A stretch of DNA of 64,000 nucleotides from Siphlonurus alternatus. Taxonomy: Eukaryota > Arthropoda > Insecta > Ephemeroptera > Siphlonuridae. Where the stretch lies: contig OX463785.1 in NCBI GenBank assembly GCA_949825025.1, positions 20,337,971-20,401,970 of the forward strand, read 5' to 3'. This document shows positions 42,606-55,030 of this stretch, piece by piece. Position numbers and translations under genes: made by a program. The stretch's first letter is position 1. Every line of letters begins with the position of its first letter. Under the pieces are notes generated by a model. The model was not told the DNA's origin. It searched no databases and saw only the letters and a list, made by a program, of their open reading frames with translations.

Positions 42606-45600
42606 ATTCAAAAGAATTCCGTGATAGTTGTGTTCTTGGACCTTGGAGCGAGAAAAAATGCTCAGAAAGGTTGCACGCTGATGCGCTATAGTTGTAGCAG
42701 AAATCAACATTAGCAAACCAACATCAGTGAGTTACAATTTGGCAACAAAATTTTATGGTTAATGTTTACCATTGGTTGTAGTTTATGTCTGATTTACCAT
42801 GAAACAAAAATTAAATTAATGATATTTTAATTTTTCCATACAGAAAAGAAAAAATCATTAATATTTGCATATCTGTTACAGATGATGACAAGTTAAATGC
42901 AAAAATCAGCATGTCCCTCTGTGTATCCAAATGTATTGGTCTACCTTCCTACACTCAAGACAATGGAAACACGCGGGAAAGTTGCATATATGACCAGAAT
43001 ACAGGGAAAGGTTTGATACAAAAGCAACGTAATAGTGTTTAAAATTAATTAAACTTATAATGACAAAAATTTTGTGAACACTCATTTTCAGATGAATATA
43101 CAGTGTAATAAATAATATTGTAAACATGTGTAGTAAATTGCTGAAAAATATTCATTCAAATTAAAATTATTAGCACTTCTCTATTTTAGTTCAAAAGTTA
43201 TGTCTTCAACTCATTCGTTACACGTTTTTAAACCTAATTCTGTTTTCTCAAAAACACATCTTATTTCTTCGTCGCTTAGAGTGAGGATGAAATGAATATA
43301 TAATATTTCTAGCATTTTACGTTCAAGACGAGGAAAGAAGACTTTATCCCGATATTTGCCTTCTTTTTTATCTAAGTGGATGCAAAATAGAAGGGAATTA
43401 AATGAAAAGAAGGATTAATAGCGAAAAAAAGATTACAATATTTTGAAAACTGGGGAAACAATTAATTTTTTTATTTTTATTATTTTAGATATTCAACAAT
43501 GCATGAAACAATTGCAGATAGTAAAGAGCAGTGATAAAATGGTTCATTGTTACTATGATTATATTTGGAAGAGACGGGGAGGGTAAGCATTATTTATAAA
43601 ATAATAATAATAATATTCCTTAAATTTATTGTATAGAATAAAATAGTAAAGTTCTTTTCTTATCGAATGCATTTCTCTAATAAATGCATCAGCTTGCAAT
43701 AAATAGTAATTAATTTTTAATGTGTTTTTTTTTTTTTTCCAATCCTAGAACTTTTTTTGCTCCGAATTTAACGTCCAGAGAATTCGACCACAATCTGTGT
43801 TCACACATCATATTATTGAACGTTATTGATATTGGAACTTTTGATAATGAAACTTTTTACCTCGAGCGTGTGAGCAAAACTAAAGGTAATTTTAAAACAT
43901 TAATTGAAAGAGAACTTAAAATTAAAATAATCGTTAAATTAAAACCGTATCTGTTTCAAATGTAAAAAGATGTTAATTTCTTAGCAACACAATGATAATA
44001 ATTTTCATTTTCAGATGACCTATTAGAGTTTCAATTTCTTCGATCTAAATATGGTATGAAGATAATTCTGTGTGTTGGGGATGGAGGAAACGATATCGAG
44101 ACAAAGAGAAAGTGGAGCATGCTTGTGTCAAAATCTGCATATAGATCCAAATTTATCGCCAGTACTGCTAAATTCTTGATTGACAACAAATTTGATGGTC
44201 TTGATATTATTTGGCTACCAGTATGCTGGGACGTAAGTTTTGTATAATATTATTGTTTATTGACGTTCATTTAATTCATGCTACCTCAGATGTTGTCTTT
44301 AAAAATATATTAATTAATTTATTCTCAGAATTGTGAAAAAGGACCAAAGACCGATAGAGAGAATTTTCAAAGTTTTGCTGAAGAAACATCAAAGGTGTTT
44401 AAACCTTTGAAGCTACTTCTTTCATGTGCACTTCCACCTTTAAGTGATCAAATTTCACCAGGTAAAATGCTGGTAATTGCTTTATTCTTTTGTCAGAATT
44501 TTTAGCAATTGGCACAATAGCGTATTGATCTTAAAATTATTTTTTACAAAAATGGATAGGGGGTGCCAAGTTTTGCCTTTCTTTCTTTTTTTTTTTCAAA
44601 TTTTTACACTCCGAGAAGTATTGCTAAAAAGTTTGGTGAAGTTGGGTTTCAACCCATGCCCCTTTTAAGTCCTATCATTTTATTAAGAAAGGCGTCAAGA
44701 GACGTCACTTTCTCTGTACATTCAATAATATATTTAAAATAAACTAGATAGGTTTTACATACCATTTTTGTGTATGTTGGGCAACATTCGCCGATCCTTT
44801 AATTTTATGCAGCACTCCACGATATTACTGACTTTAATAATTACAAAAAAAAAGTACACACGCATATGCATATGCTTTTTTGACAATAATTATTCACACT
44901 ATAGTACAGTTATGCACAAAATTTAATGAAATAACTTCAAATAAATTGGTAATATTTCGCAAGTAATCTACCTGCTTTGATGAATTACGCTCTACTGATA
45001 GCTTCGTAGTGTTTTTGGTAGTTTTGAGACAAGTAAGGATATGTCGGTATGGTCAGGGTAAACACTAAAAAATCTGCAAAATAACTTTGCACCCTCTAAA
45101 ATATATTTCTGCAATAAAAAATTTTGAGGACAATACTCCCTTTATAATAAAATGATTCATGTTTCATTTTTTTTTTTTATTGTTCATTTTACATCAATCA
45201 AGTTTATATATCATAATCTTATCGATTGAAAAATTACATATGCCGTATTCTTCAAGACTTCATAAATATTTTACTTTTCAAAACATTTTATAATTAATAT
45301 TATTTTTATAATTATTCAGCATATAATATAAATTATTAATTTGAATATTTCTTCAAAGACAAATTTATTTAATGAACTTATAATTCAAAACAATATATGT
45401 CATAACCTTATTGCAATTTCATAAGGAAACACATGCAAACCAAAACAAAGTTGTTTTTTTTTTTACAATTTCAATTTCCCTAAAAGGCTCTAGAACACTG
45501 CAACACATCCTATCTGCATTTTAAACTTTCCCTACTAAAACAAAAACAATTGCTCATTTTTATTGATGTCCATTACCTGAAACAAAATGACTTTAGTATG

Positions 45601-48600
45601 ATTACTAGGGACCAGGGGGGTCTTCAAATAACACCACTTAACCTAAACTTTGCTTAAGACTGTCTTAGCGCAACAATAAAGAATACACTAACAAGACTAA
45701 CAAGTTTGTAAGACTGTCCTAATTTTAGGATTGTTGTAATTTGTGTTATTTGAAAACCCCCCTGATCTCCAGTTTTCCCAGTTTTACAAATATGTATGCT
45801 ACATTGATTTTGATTTCAAATGTTCACGAATCATGAAGTTTCATTGCCAAAAGCGAAAAAACTTTGGCCTGGAAAAAACTGTTTTTACAAAGTAAGAACT
45901 GTTTAAGTTTTTCATGTTTTTTTAGTTTTTTTCCAGTTTTGGAAAACTGGAAACGCAATTCTGTTTCATAAAAACACGTTTTTCACGATTAAAATTAAAT
46001 TATTTTTCTGCCTTAATCTTGACACAACATTGATGTTTTTTCACACAACTTTTCCTCACTGGAACAATGGTACTTTATTAAAATAGCTTTCCAGAATTTT
46101 TTATCAAAGCAATAGTAATTCTGTTCTTTGTTAAGAGACCTTGCAGTAAGGGTAAAAATTTTATATAAACTGGATGTTGTTGGAAACTGGAATTGTTCTG
46201 TTTTCGACTGTTTTTGAGAAATTTGTGGACTGTTTTTGGGGAACAATTGGACAGGATCCAGTGCTGGAAATCACATTTTAAAAAACTGGAAATCTGGCCC
46301 CTAATGATTACAACAACGAAAATATATTGCATGCACTAGTTTTTAAATAAATCTTTCAATACTATTTATTTAATAAATAATAACAGCTTTTTAGCATACC
46401 AAAAATACAAATTACTCAAAATAATAATTTATTTCTTAATAATGATAAGCTTTTATTATCATTATTTTTATACTTGTTAAATATATTTATGATTCATGTG
46501 TAGAAAATATTTATTTTCAGCTTTTAATTTAGTCAAAATAAATAAATTTGTTGACTGGCTGACTGTAAACACATGTAATTACTATGGAGCATGGGATAAA
46601 ACAGCTCAATTTATTTCTCCTTTGGAAGAAGTGGTAAGTTTTGTGTTTTTACATCTCTAAATCGATACTTTATTGAGCATGAATTAATCAGAATGATTAA
46701 TAAAATTGTAAAAAATCTTTCTGTGCAGATGAAGTCAGTGAATTATATTCTATCATTCGTCCCTGACAGTAAAAAAGTAATTATTTCAATTTGTACAAGC
46801 AACAGTATTTTAAAATTGGCTGATGCAAAGAATGCAATTATTGGATCAAAAATTATCGGAGGTGGAAATGGAGACACGCTAGACAGAAAGTCCAATATGT
46901 TGCTGTTCTTCTCAGACGTAGGTATATAGTTTATATTATAATAATATTATACTAGTTAATTATAAAAGATTTTTTATAATATAAAAATATGAACTATTTA
47001 CAATATGCATTTTATCGTATTTAAATTCTTTCTTCAATAACTTTGGTTTTACATTTATAAACTTGGATCACATCAAGACGGAAGAAAAAATAAAAAAAAA
47101 ATTGGTACAAAGTACATAATTATCCAATTGTACAGCCAATATACTATTTACAACAAAATGCTCTGTCATTTAACTATTATATACAAAAAATAAATACATA
47201 TTGAAGGAAAAAAACATGTAAACAAGTTGAAACCCTATCTCATCATTCAAATTGATAAATTTTGAAATAAAATGTGATAAAAAAAGTTAATGACAAAAAA
47301 CTAATCTGCCATAATTTATTGTTAAGTAAATAATTAAAATTACGAGCAGATTAATTTTACAAAATTACCTTTAAGGTCCATTCAATTAATTAATTCATAT
47401 AAAACATGAAATTTCAAACTTTCCAGTAAATCCCCCGTGCTTATGTATCAAGGACTATTAATTTTTTTTTATTTTTAATGAGGGCGCGCAATGCCCGGGG
47501 AGGGAGGTGGAGAGAGTTCCCGAGAAATAAGGGATTTTTTCTTGAAACAGTCACCTATCCGAGTACTAACCACGTTTGACATTGCTTGACTTTGAAAATA
47601 TTACGAGCACCGGTCAATGCAATGCACTACCTCTTTAATTTTTAATTTTAGAATATCGCTACTATAAAATAGAAAACTACATTTTACGATATTCATGTTG
47701 CTCCACTTATTGCTAAAAAGAAAAAAAAATCATCGGAATAAATCTATCTGTATTGTGATATCTTGCAGCGTTTTACATCCGTCTATTGATTTCTGACAAA
47801 TGATTTTTGTGCGTCAAAATCATCAGTCAAAAAGCCATCACGGGTGTGAATAATAAAACCAGTAAAATATTATTAAAAACTATTCAAAATTATTATATTA
47901 AGGAAATAAAATTTTGTTGCACTTATAGTTGCATTAATATTTAATAATAATTATAATATTAAATGTTTATTATGCAAACAAAGCAGTATTTTCAAAAATA
48001 TTTAAATAATTTGAAAAAGTAATTAAATTTTGTGTACAGGTTTGCAATGGTGTAAAAGTACACAAATGGACAGTGCAAAGAAACAACACTAAAAAGATCG
48101 GATCATATGCGTACAAAGACGATCAATGGGTCTCTTTTGATGATGTTTCGAGCATTCGACAGAAGGTAATATTTGTAACCTATATTGTGTACAGTAAAAA
48201 TGGATTAATTACAGTGTTAATACGAAAAATAGGCTTAGTACATTTTAAACCACTCTGAAAATTTCAGCAAACTTTTCTGACACCTTGAACTAATTTTAAA
48301 AGATAGAACCAAATTCGGAGACATTTTCTATTTATTCAAAATTATGGATTAGCATTGTTTTAAATAGGGACTGCTGTGACTTTTGGTCAAGTCAATATCT
48401 TTTTTACACAAAAATATAATTACTTAAAATCTACACCGAATTTGTGGTTTTTGTAACATGAGCATTAACTCGTTTTATTGCGAGCCGAGAAAGTCGCTTT
48501 TGCACTATGGGTTTCCAGGTATACATTTTTTTTTATACCTGCATGGAAACCCATAGTGCAAAAGCAACCATCTCAGCTCGCGATAAAATGAGTTTGTCTT

Positions 48601-48881
48601 TTTTGAGAACACGCGATAAAATGAGTTAGTCGATTTTGGTGGAACAGCAACGTTTTATTATACGTAATTTATTGCTAATTTCAAATTTGAACATGTATCA
48701 AATGCTGATTGTATGCTATTAGATGAAATACGTTCACACCAAAGGTTTGGGAGGAGCATCTATTAATTCAATGAACGGAGATGACTTTGAGAATGTTTGT
48801 GGCTGTGGGAGATATCCTCTTTTGAGAGCAATCAATGAAGAACTCCGAGGACCACGATGTGACCTGCCCAACTGTGTGTGA
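42606..48881 (+). CDS. Chitinase-like protein, GH18 fold with lost catalytic residues (5' end not located)
   Basis: Confident exons: 43489-43582, 43749-43885, 44015-44232, 44329-44461, 46521-46633, 46729-46917, 48040-48165 and 48723-48881, all GT/AG and in phase, ending at TGA. They encode about 390 residues, one GH18 domain: HCYYDYIWKRRGG and FDHNLCSHIILLNV (strands 1-2), KIILCVGDGGN, then FDGLDIIWLP where active enzymes have DGxDxDWE; the Asp is Ile and the catalytic Glu is Leu. WLTVNTCNYYGAWD replaces MxYDxxG, and GLGGASINSMNGDDF lacks the substrate Trp. Such proteins bind chitin or glycans without cleaving them. Upstream exons are likely at 42844-43010 (DDKLNAKISMSLCVSKCIGL and on) and 42606-42669 (SKEFRDSCVLGPWSEKKCSE), giving a Cys-rich extension. 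The donor of 42606-42669 (gttgca) is weak, and an alternative acceptor at 42882 is possible. The signal peptide exon was not found. The frame has no internal stop, so the gene is probably live despite lost catalysis. Confidence 0.85.
43193..43410. repeat. Dispersed repeat, family K, in a GH18 intron
   Basis: TATGTCTTCAACTCATTCGT, AAAAACACATCTTATTTCTT and GATGCAAAATAGAAGG in family K order. Confidence 0.55.
44518..45143. mobile_element. MITE-A, split by about 300 bp of other sequence
   Basis: Left arm 44518-44730 (CGTATTGATCTTAAAATTAT, ATGGATAGGGGGTGCCAAG) and right arm 45055-45143 (AACTTTGCACCCTCTAAAAT, AAAATTTTGAGGACAATACT). The intervening stretch is AT-rich and unidentified. Confidence 0.6.
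45606..45775. mobile_element. Small foldback in a GH18 intron
   Basis: GGACCAGGGGGGTCTTCAAA and ACAC mirror GTGTTATTTGAAAACCCCCC and TGATCTCC; the inner part also pairs (AAGACTGTCTTAG against CTAAGACTGTCCTAA type sequence). Confidence 0.65.
47461..47640 (-). mobile_element. 5S-derived SINE, head plus part of body
   Basis: GAAACAGTCACCTATCCGAG, TACTAACCACGTTTGACATT and CACCGGTCAATGCAATGC carry the 5S-like head on the minus strand. The body is cut short. Confidence 0.7.
48463..48596. mobile_element. Foldback in the last GH18 intron
   Basis: TCGTTTTATTGCGAGCCGAG and CTTTTGCACTATGGGTTTCC mirror GGAAACCCATAGTGCAAAAG and CTCAGCTCGCGATAAAATGA. Arms of about 55 bp. Confidence 0.75.
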
Positions 48882-50192
48882 AAATTATAATGAATTTAAA
48901 CCATTTCTTCACTGAAAAGTAGCTGGTAGTGCATGCATTTATCAACAATCTGTTAATAATAGTCTTAAAGAATAATTGTTAATTTAATGAAGTAATTTTA
49001 CTACTATTATTTCAATGAATTTAGTTAATTTACATAATTTTCTTTTTGCAAAGATATAAGAACATACTGTAGTATAACATTTTATTGTTATATATTACAT
49101 ACATTGTAATACAATTTGTAATATTATTTAGCTACAATAATTATTATAATTATTAATTAATTAATATTTAAGAATCTTTTTTTCCATACCTATAATTGAA
49201 AATTAGTTACTAATTTTTTTCAAATTTATTAAACTACCAGAATTCAGTATCAATGTACTGAATTTTACATATAATATATATGTCAAGGGTGTAAAGATAC
49301 TGGGTAATAAAACTATTAATTTGTTAACTTTATTTGATGTTTTTAACCTTGAGCTATATAATATAAACAGCAGTAGAATTTATTGGAAATACGTACCATA
49401 CAGTATTTTCATAACATTGAATTTGATAACAAATTGTCAATACGAATTACAGATAAGCAGCTACTATTTTGTTTATATTTTTAATGTATGTATGATGGAG
49501 TATTGACATTAATTTTTTTATTACAGAAATGGATAGAGGGTACAAAGTTATAGCACTTCTCTCACATTTGAAAAAGTTTAGAAACAGAACCAAAAATATT
49601 AATTTATACATTTATAGGAAGTTAATCAATTATGACTTTAGGTAGAGATAATACGACCAAAGTTAAAAAAAAAATCCCATTCATAAAATTTATGAAAAAA
49701 TTTAGAATGTTTTCCTTAACACACCTTATCAGTAGGTAAAATATTGCAGGTATACAAAAACGAACTAGTTTTAGATTTATTGATTTTTAAAGTTGACTAA
49801 TTTAACATGGAGGAATGGAAATTCTATGATAAATTAGTCAACATTAAAAATTAATAACTCGAAAACTATTTCGTTTTTGTAAACTTGATATTTTTCTTAC
49901 TGATAAGGTATGTTGGATGTCATTTTAATTTTTTTCATAATTTTTATTAACATTGGGCAAGTTATCTCTACCTTAATTATCATGTAAATAATTTTAGATA
50001 AATAATAGTTATAAAAAATATCTTTAAATTGTAGAATTGTGTTAGAAACTATTTCAATTAATGTTTTCAAACTTGAAAAAAAAATAAAACACAATCCCAA
50101 TAAAACACACTGTGTTTATTCATAATCAGACATAGTATATAATACACATTACAATAAAATATTTTATAGACCCTGAGAGTTTGAGAATCTAG
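48882..50192. other. 3' flank of the GH18 gene up to the satellite
   Basis: AT-rich. It holds one arm of a MITE-A (49494-49560, TGGAGTATTGACATTAATTT) and a MITE-D (49637-49976). No gene seen. Confidence 0.6.
49637..49976. mobile_element. MITE-D, second copy
   Basis: TTTAGGTAGAGATAATACGA and GGGCAAGTTATCTCTACCTT ends; AAAAACGAACTAGTTTTAGA against CTCGAAAACTATTTCGTTTT. Confidence 0.75.
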
Positions 50193-53100
50193 TAAGGCCT
50201 CAAAATCAAGCTTTTTTGTTTGTTATTGAATCTTCAAATTTCCTTAATATTTGAACTCCTAGGGTCCAATTACATGACGTTAGGTGTTTTCAGCATGATC
50301 GAGCTAAAATTAGTAGTTTTGGTTTTGTCAAGTTTTGCCGTTTTCACTGTTTTGAAGCTTAAGGCCTCAAAATCCGGCTTTTTTGTTTGTGATTGAATCT
50401 TCAAAATTCCTTTATATTTAAACTCCTAGGGTCCAATTACATGGCGTCAGGTGTTTTCAGTATGATCGAGCTAAAATTAAAAGTTTTGTTTTTTTCAAGT
50501 TTTGCCGTTTTCACGGTTTTGACGTTTAAGGCATCAAAATCCGGCTTTTTTATTTGTGATTGAATCTTCAAAATTCCTTCATATTCAAACTCCTAGGGTC
50601 CAATTACATGACGTCAGGTGTTTTCAGCATGTTCGAGCTAAAATTAGAAGTTTTGGGTTTTGTCAAGTTTATCCGATTTCACAGTTTTAAAGTTTAAGGC
50701 TTCAAAATCCGGCTTTTTTGTTTGTGATAGAATCTTTAAAATACTTTTATATTCAAACTCCTAGGGTCCAATTACAAGACGTCAGGTGTTTTCAGCATGA
50801 TCGAGCTAAAATTAGAAATTTTGGTTTTGTCAAGTTTTGCCGATTTCACTGTTTTGAAGTTTAAGACCTCAAACTCCGGCTTTTTTGAATGTGATTGAAT
50901 CTTCAAAATTCCTTTATATTCAAACTCCTAATGTCCAAAAACATGACGTCATGTGTTTTCAGCATGATCGACCTAAAATTAGAAGTTTTGGTTTTGTCAA
51001 GTTTTGCTGTTTTCACTGTTTTGAAGTTTAAGGCCTCAAAATCCAGCTTTTTTGTTTGTTATTGAATCTTCAAAATTCCTACATATTTGAACTACAATGG
51101 TCCAATTACATGGCGTCAGGTGTTTTCAGCATGATCGAGCTAAAATTAGAAGTTTTCTTTTTGTCAAGTTTTGCTGTTTTCACTGTTTTGAAGAATAAGG
51201 CCTCAAAATCAGGCTTTTCTGGTTGTGATTGAACCTTCAAAATTCTTTCATATTCAAACTCCTATGGTCCAATTACATGGCGTCAGGTGTTTTCAGTATG
51301 ATCGAGCTAAAATTAGAAGTTTTAGTTTTGTCAAGTTTTGCCGTTTTCACTGTTTTGAAGTTTAAGGCCTCAAAATCCGGCTTTTTTGTTTGTTATTGAA
51401 CCTTTAAAATTCCTTTATATTTAAACTCCTAGGGTCCAATTACATGACGTCAGATGTTTTCAGCATGATCGAGCTAAAATTAGAAGTTTTGGTTTTGTCA
51501 ATATTTGCCGTTTTCACTGTTTTGGAGTTAAAGGCCTCAAAATCCGGCTTTTTTGTTTGTAATTGAATCTTTAAAATTCCTTTATATTTAAACTCCTAGG
51601 GTCCAATTACATGGTGTCAGGTGTTTTCAGTATGATAGAGCTAAAATTAGAAATTTTGGTTTTGTCAAGTTTTGCCGATTTCACTGTTTTGAAGTTTAAG
51701 GCCTCAAAATCCGGCTTTTTTGTTTGTTATTGAAACTTCAAAATTCCTTCATATTTGAACTCCAATGGTCCAATTACATGGCGTCAGGAGTTTTCAGCAT
51801 GATCGAGCTAAAATTAGAAGTTTTGGTTTTGTCAAGTTTTGTCTTTTTCACTGTTTTAAAGTTTAAGGCCTCAAAATCCGGCTTTTTTGTTTGTTATTAA
51901 ATCTTCAAATTGCCTTCATATTCAAACTCCTAGGGTCCAATTACATGACGTTAGGTTTTTTCAGCATGATCGAGCTAAAATTAGAAGTTTTCTTTTTGTC
52001 AAGTTTTGCCGTTTTCACTGTTTTGAAGAATAAGGCCTCAAAATCCGGCTATTTTGTTTGTGATTGAACCTTCAAAATTCTTTCATATTCAAACTCCTAG
52101 GGTCCAATTACATGGCGTCAGGTGTTTTCAGCATGATCGAGCTAAAATTAGAAGTTTTAGTTTTGTCAATTTTTGCCGTTTTCACTGTTTTGAAGAATAA
52201 GGCCTCAAAATCAGGCTTTTCTGGTTGTGATTGAACCTTTAAAATTCTTTCATATTCAAACTCCTATGGTCCAATTACATGGCGTCAGGTGTTTTCAGTA
52301 TGATCGAGCTAAAATTAGAAGTTTTAGTTTTGTCAAGTTTTGCCGTTTTCACTGTTTTGAAGTTTAAGGCCTCAAAATCCGGCTTTTTTGTTTGTTATTG
52401 AACCTTTAAAATTCCTTCATATTTGAACTCCTAGGGTCCAATTACATGACGTCAGATGTTTTCAGCATGATCGAGCTAAAATTAGAAGTTTTGGTTTTTT
52501 TAATTTTTGCCGTTTTCACTGTTTTGGAGTTAAAGGCCTCAAAATCCGTCTCTTTTGTTTGTAATTGAATCTTTAAAATTCCTTTATATATAAACTCCTA
52601 GGGTCCAATTACATGGTGTCAGGTGTTTTCAGTATGATCGAGCTAAAATTAGAAATTTTGGGTTTTGTCAAGTTTATCCGATTTCACAGTTTTAAAGTTT
52701 AAGGCTTCAAAATCCGGCTTTTTTGTTTGTGATAGAATCTTTAAAATACTTTTATATTCAAACTCCTAGGGTCCAATTACAAGACGTCAGGTGTTTTCAG
52801 CATGTTCGAGCTAAAATTAGAAATTTTGGTTTTGTCAAGTTTTGCCGATTTCACTGTTTTGAAGTTTAAGACCTCAAACTCCGGCTTTTTTGAATGTGAT
52901 TGAATCTTCAAAATTCCTTTATATTCAAACTCCTAATGTCCAAAAACATGACGTCATGTGTTTTCAGCATGATCGACCTAAAATTAGAAGTTTTGGTTTT
53001 GTCAAGTTTTGCTGTTTTCACTGTTTTGAAGTTTAAGGCCTCAAAATCCAGCTTTTTTGTTTGTTATTGAATCTTCAAAATTCCTACATATTTGAACTAC

Positions 53101-53489
53101 AATGGTCCAATTACATGGCGTCAGGTGTTTTCAGCATGATCGAGCTAAAATTAGAAGTTTTCTTTTTGTCAAGTTTTGCTGTTTTCACTGTTTTGAAGAA
53201 TAAGGCCTCAAAATCCGTCTTTTTTGTTTGTTATTGAACCTTAAAAATTCCTTTATATTTAAACTCCTAGGGTCCAATTACATGGCGTCAGGTGTTTTCA
53301 GTATGATCGAGCTAAAATTAAAAGTTTTGGTTTTGTTAAGTTTTGCCGCTTTCACTGTTCTGAAGTTTAAGACCTCAAAGTCCGTCTCTTTTGTTTATGA
53401 TTGAATCTTCACAATTCCTTAATATTTGAACCCCTAGGGTTTAATTACATGACGTCAGATGTTTTCAGCATGATCGAGCTAAAATTAGA
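50193..53489. repeat. Satellite array, about 167-bp monomer, about 20 copies
   Basis: Monomer landmarks in order: AAGGCCTCAAAATCCGGCTT, AACTCCTAGGGTCCAATTAC, ATGACGTCAGGTGTTTTCAG, CATGATCGAGCTAAAATTAG and CAAGTTTTGCCGTTTTCACT. The starts of AGGGTCCAAT at 50261, 50428, 50595 and 50763 give a period of 167-168 bp. Variant monomers repeat in blocks: an unusual one (GTTTATCCGATTTCACAG) occurs near 50667 and again near 52682, about 12 units apart, and another (GAAGAATAAGG, AGGCTTTTCTGG) at 51190 and 52192, 6 units apart. The array is non-coding. Confidence 0.95.
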
Positions 53490-53700
53490 CGAGCGGTTCA
53501 CGACAGAAGAAAACCATTCCACCGCCGTCCACCGCAGCCATTATCTAGCTCTGCGCATGCGCAATTTTATGGAATCAGCCTCCCGCGAGAATTTTAAACA
53601 ATTTTGGGCAACTCCCATTCTCTCTTATATGTTTCTTCAATTTCAGATATATAAATATTATATTTATAAAATTTAAAAGCTTACTTATTTTAATAAAATA
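53490..53700. other. Unique junction sequence right of the satellite
   Basis: GC-richer stretch with CTCTGCGCATGCGCAATTTT, an NRF1-like palindrome (GCGCATGCGC, 53553-53562). The overlapping ORF begins in satellite DNA and resembles nothing known. Confidence 0.4.
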
Positions 53701-53775
53701 AAAATGCATCTCTTATGATTTCTGATAAATATATCATAATAATGATAAAGAAATGCATTTGAATAATATATATAT

Positions 53776-54164
53776 TTTTTTTTTACAAGGATACACCCCT
53801 AAGAGCTTACAGCTCGTGGCGGGGTACTGGGTAGGGATAAGGTAGGGAACGGATAGTGGCCACGGCCTGCATGCTTACGCGTCCCAGCATTCGCTGAGGT
53901 GAGGCTGAGGGAACCGTGGAAAGCCTCAGTCAGGACGGACACCTCTACTTTTTCTCAATGGACCAAAGCGATGTCCAAAGCCTGGGGAACCACACACAAG
54001 TGCATCACTGAACTGGGTGGAAAGCGAGACGAATTTACCCCAGGGAGGGAGCAGCGAATTTTTTACTTGAAACGGTCACCCATCCAAGTACTAACCACGC
54101 TCGACGTAGCCTGACTTCGGTGATCTAACGAGAACCGGTCAATGCACTGCGCCACGCTCGACCA
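53776..54164 (-). mobile_element. 5S rRNA-derived SINE, best-preserved copy
   Basis: On the minus strand the element starts GGTCGAGCGTGGCGCAGTGC, followed by GACCGGTTCTCGTTAGATCA, CCGAAGTCAAGCTACGTCGA and GTGGTTAGTACTTGGATGGG. This follows the 5S rRNA internal promoter (A box, intermediate element, C box) nearly base by base. The body (TGGTTCCCCAGGCTTTGGAC) and an A-rich tail come after. The transcript would be made by RNA polymerase III. Confidence 0.85.
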
Positions 54165-54247
54165 TTTATTTATATTTTAATAATAATTACGTACGTAGAG
54201 ATAGGGCCGGCCCCGGGGTGCAAAATGTATATAATATATAAATATAT

Positions 54248-54322
54248 AAAAAAAGAAGTGTATAGGAGTGCGACACAATATATATAAATTATTGTGTCGC
54301 ACTCCTATACACTTCTTTTTTT
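54248..54322. repeat. Perfect 33-bp-arm hairpin
   Basis: AGAAGTGTATAGGAGTGCGA and CACAATA pair without mismatch with the right arm, TTATTGTGTCGCACTCCTAT ACACTTCT, around a loop of about 8 nt; A7 on one side and T7 on the other extend the stem. This could be a tiny foldback element or a hairpin precursor. Confidence 0.85.
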
Positions 54323-54934
54323 ATTCATCATTATAGAATACATACAGTTTAAGAAAATTAAAACTTTATAGTTTTGTCCTCGAGCAGAGGGGAAAAATCC
54401 AAAATATTTTTTGTCATAATATGAATTAAAGGTCGCGATCAAGTCACTTAATTAAAATTCATTATATTTATATGGGGTTAATTCATCAAACAGATTGATT
54501 ATATAAGAATGATCGATGAGTACATTATTTATAAGCGATTCAGTTCTATAGATATTTAATTTATGCAATCTAGCTAGTTTATATTGTTTCATTATTTTAT
54601 AACAAATTTTTGCAGTAGACGTTGGTAGACGATAGGACATGCACTGCTGAGTACGTTGATGAACAAATTGATACAATTGACAAAATTGAAAATTACTTTG
54701 AATGGAAAAAATATAATTAATTAATTATAATAATTAATCGTATTAATTATAATGTGAATTACTGTATATGTGAGATAATGTGAGTCATTTTATAATTGCT
54801 ACGTACGAATGGTAATCAAAAAAATTGGATTATTAATCCACTTTCTATAACTATGTAAATAAAATCCAATCAATTATAATTACTTCATGCATATATACTA
54901 TACGTCAGTCATACACCTCGTTGGGATCGCATAC

Positions 54935-55020
54935 TGTTTTCATTGCCGTATCATGCAAAAACTAAAGAACGCGTATACTCTTCGTATAATTAGTTTTTGC
55001 ATGATATGGCAATGTAAACA
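54935..55020. repeat. Inverted repeat with 30-bp arms
   Basis: TGTTTTCATTGCCGTATCAT pairs with ATGATATGGCAATGTAAACA; a 26-nt spacer between. Confidence 0.7.
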
Positions 55021-55030
55021 GACGAGCTCA

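Noticed and set aside
53401..53676. 91-codon plus-strand ORF at the satellite edge
   Set aside because: Its first third is satellite sequence, and the rest shows no family features or splice sites.
53776..54164. A functional 5S rRNA gene
   Set aside because: Only the internal promoter part matches 5S; the 5' and 3' ends are replaced by leader, body and A-rich tail, and several similar copies exist.
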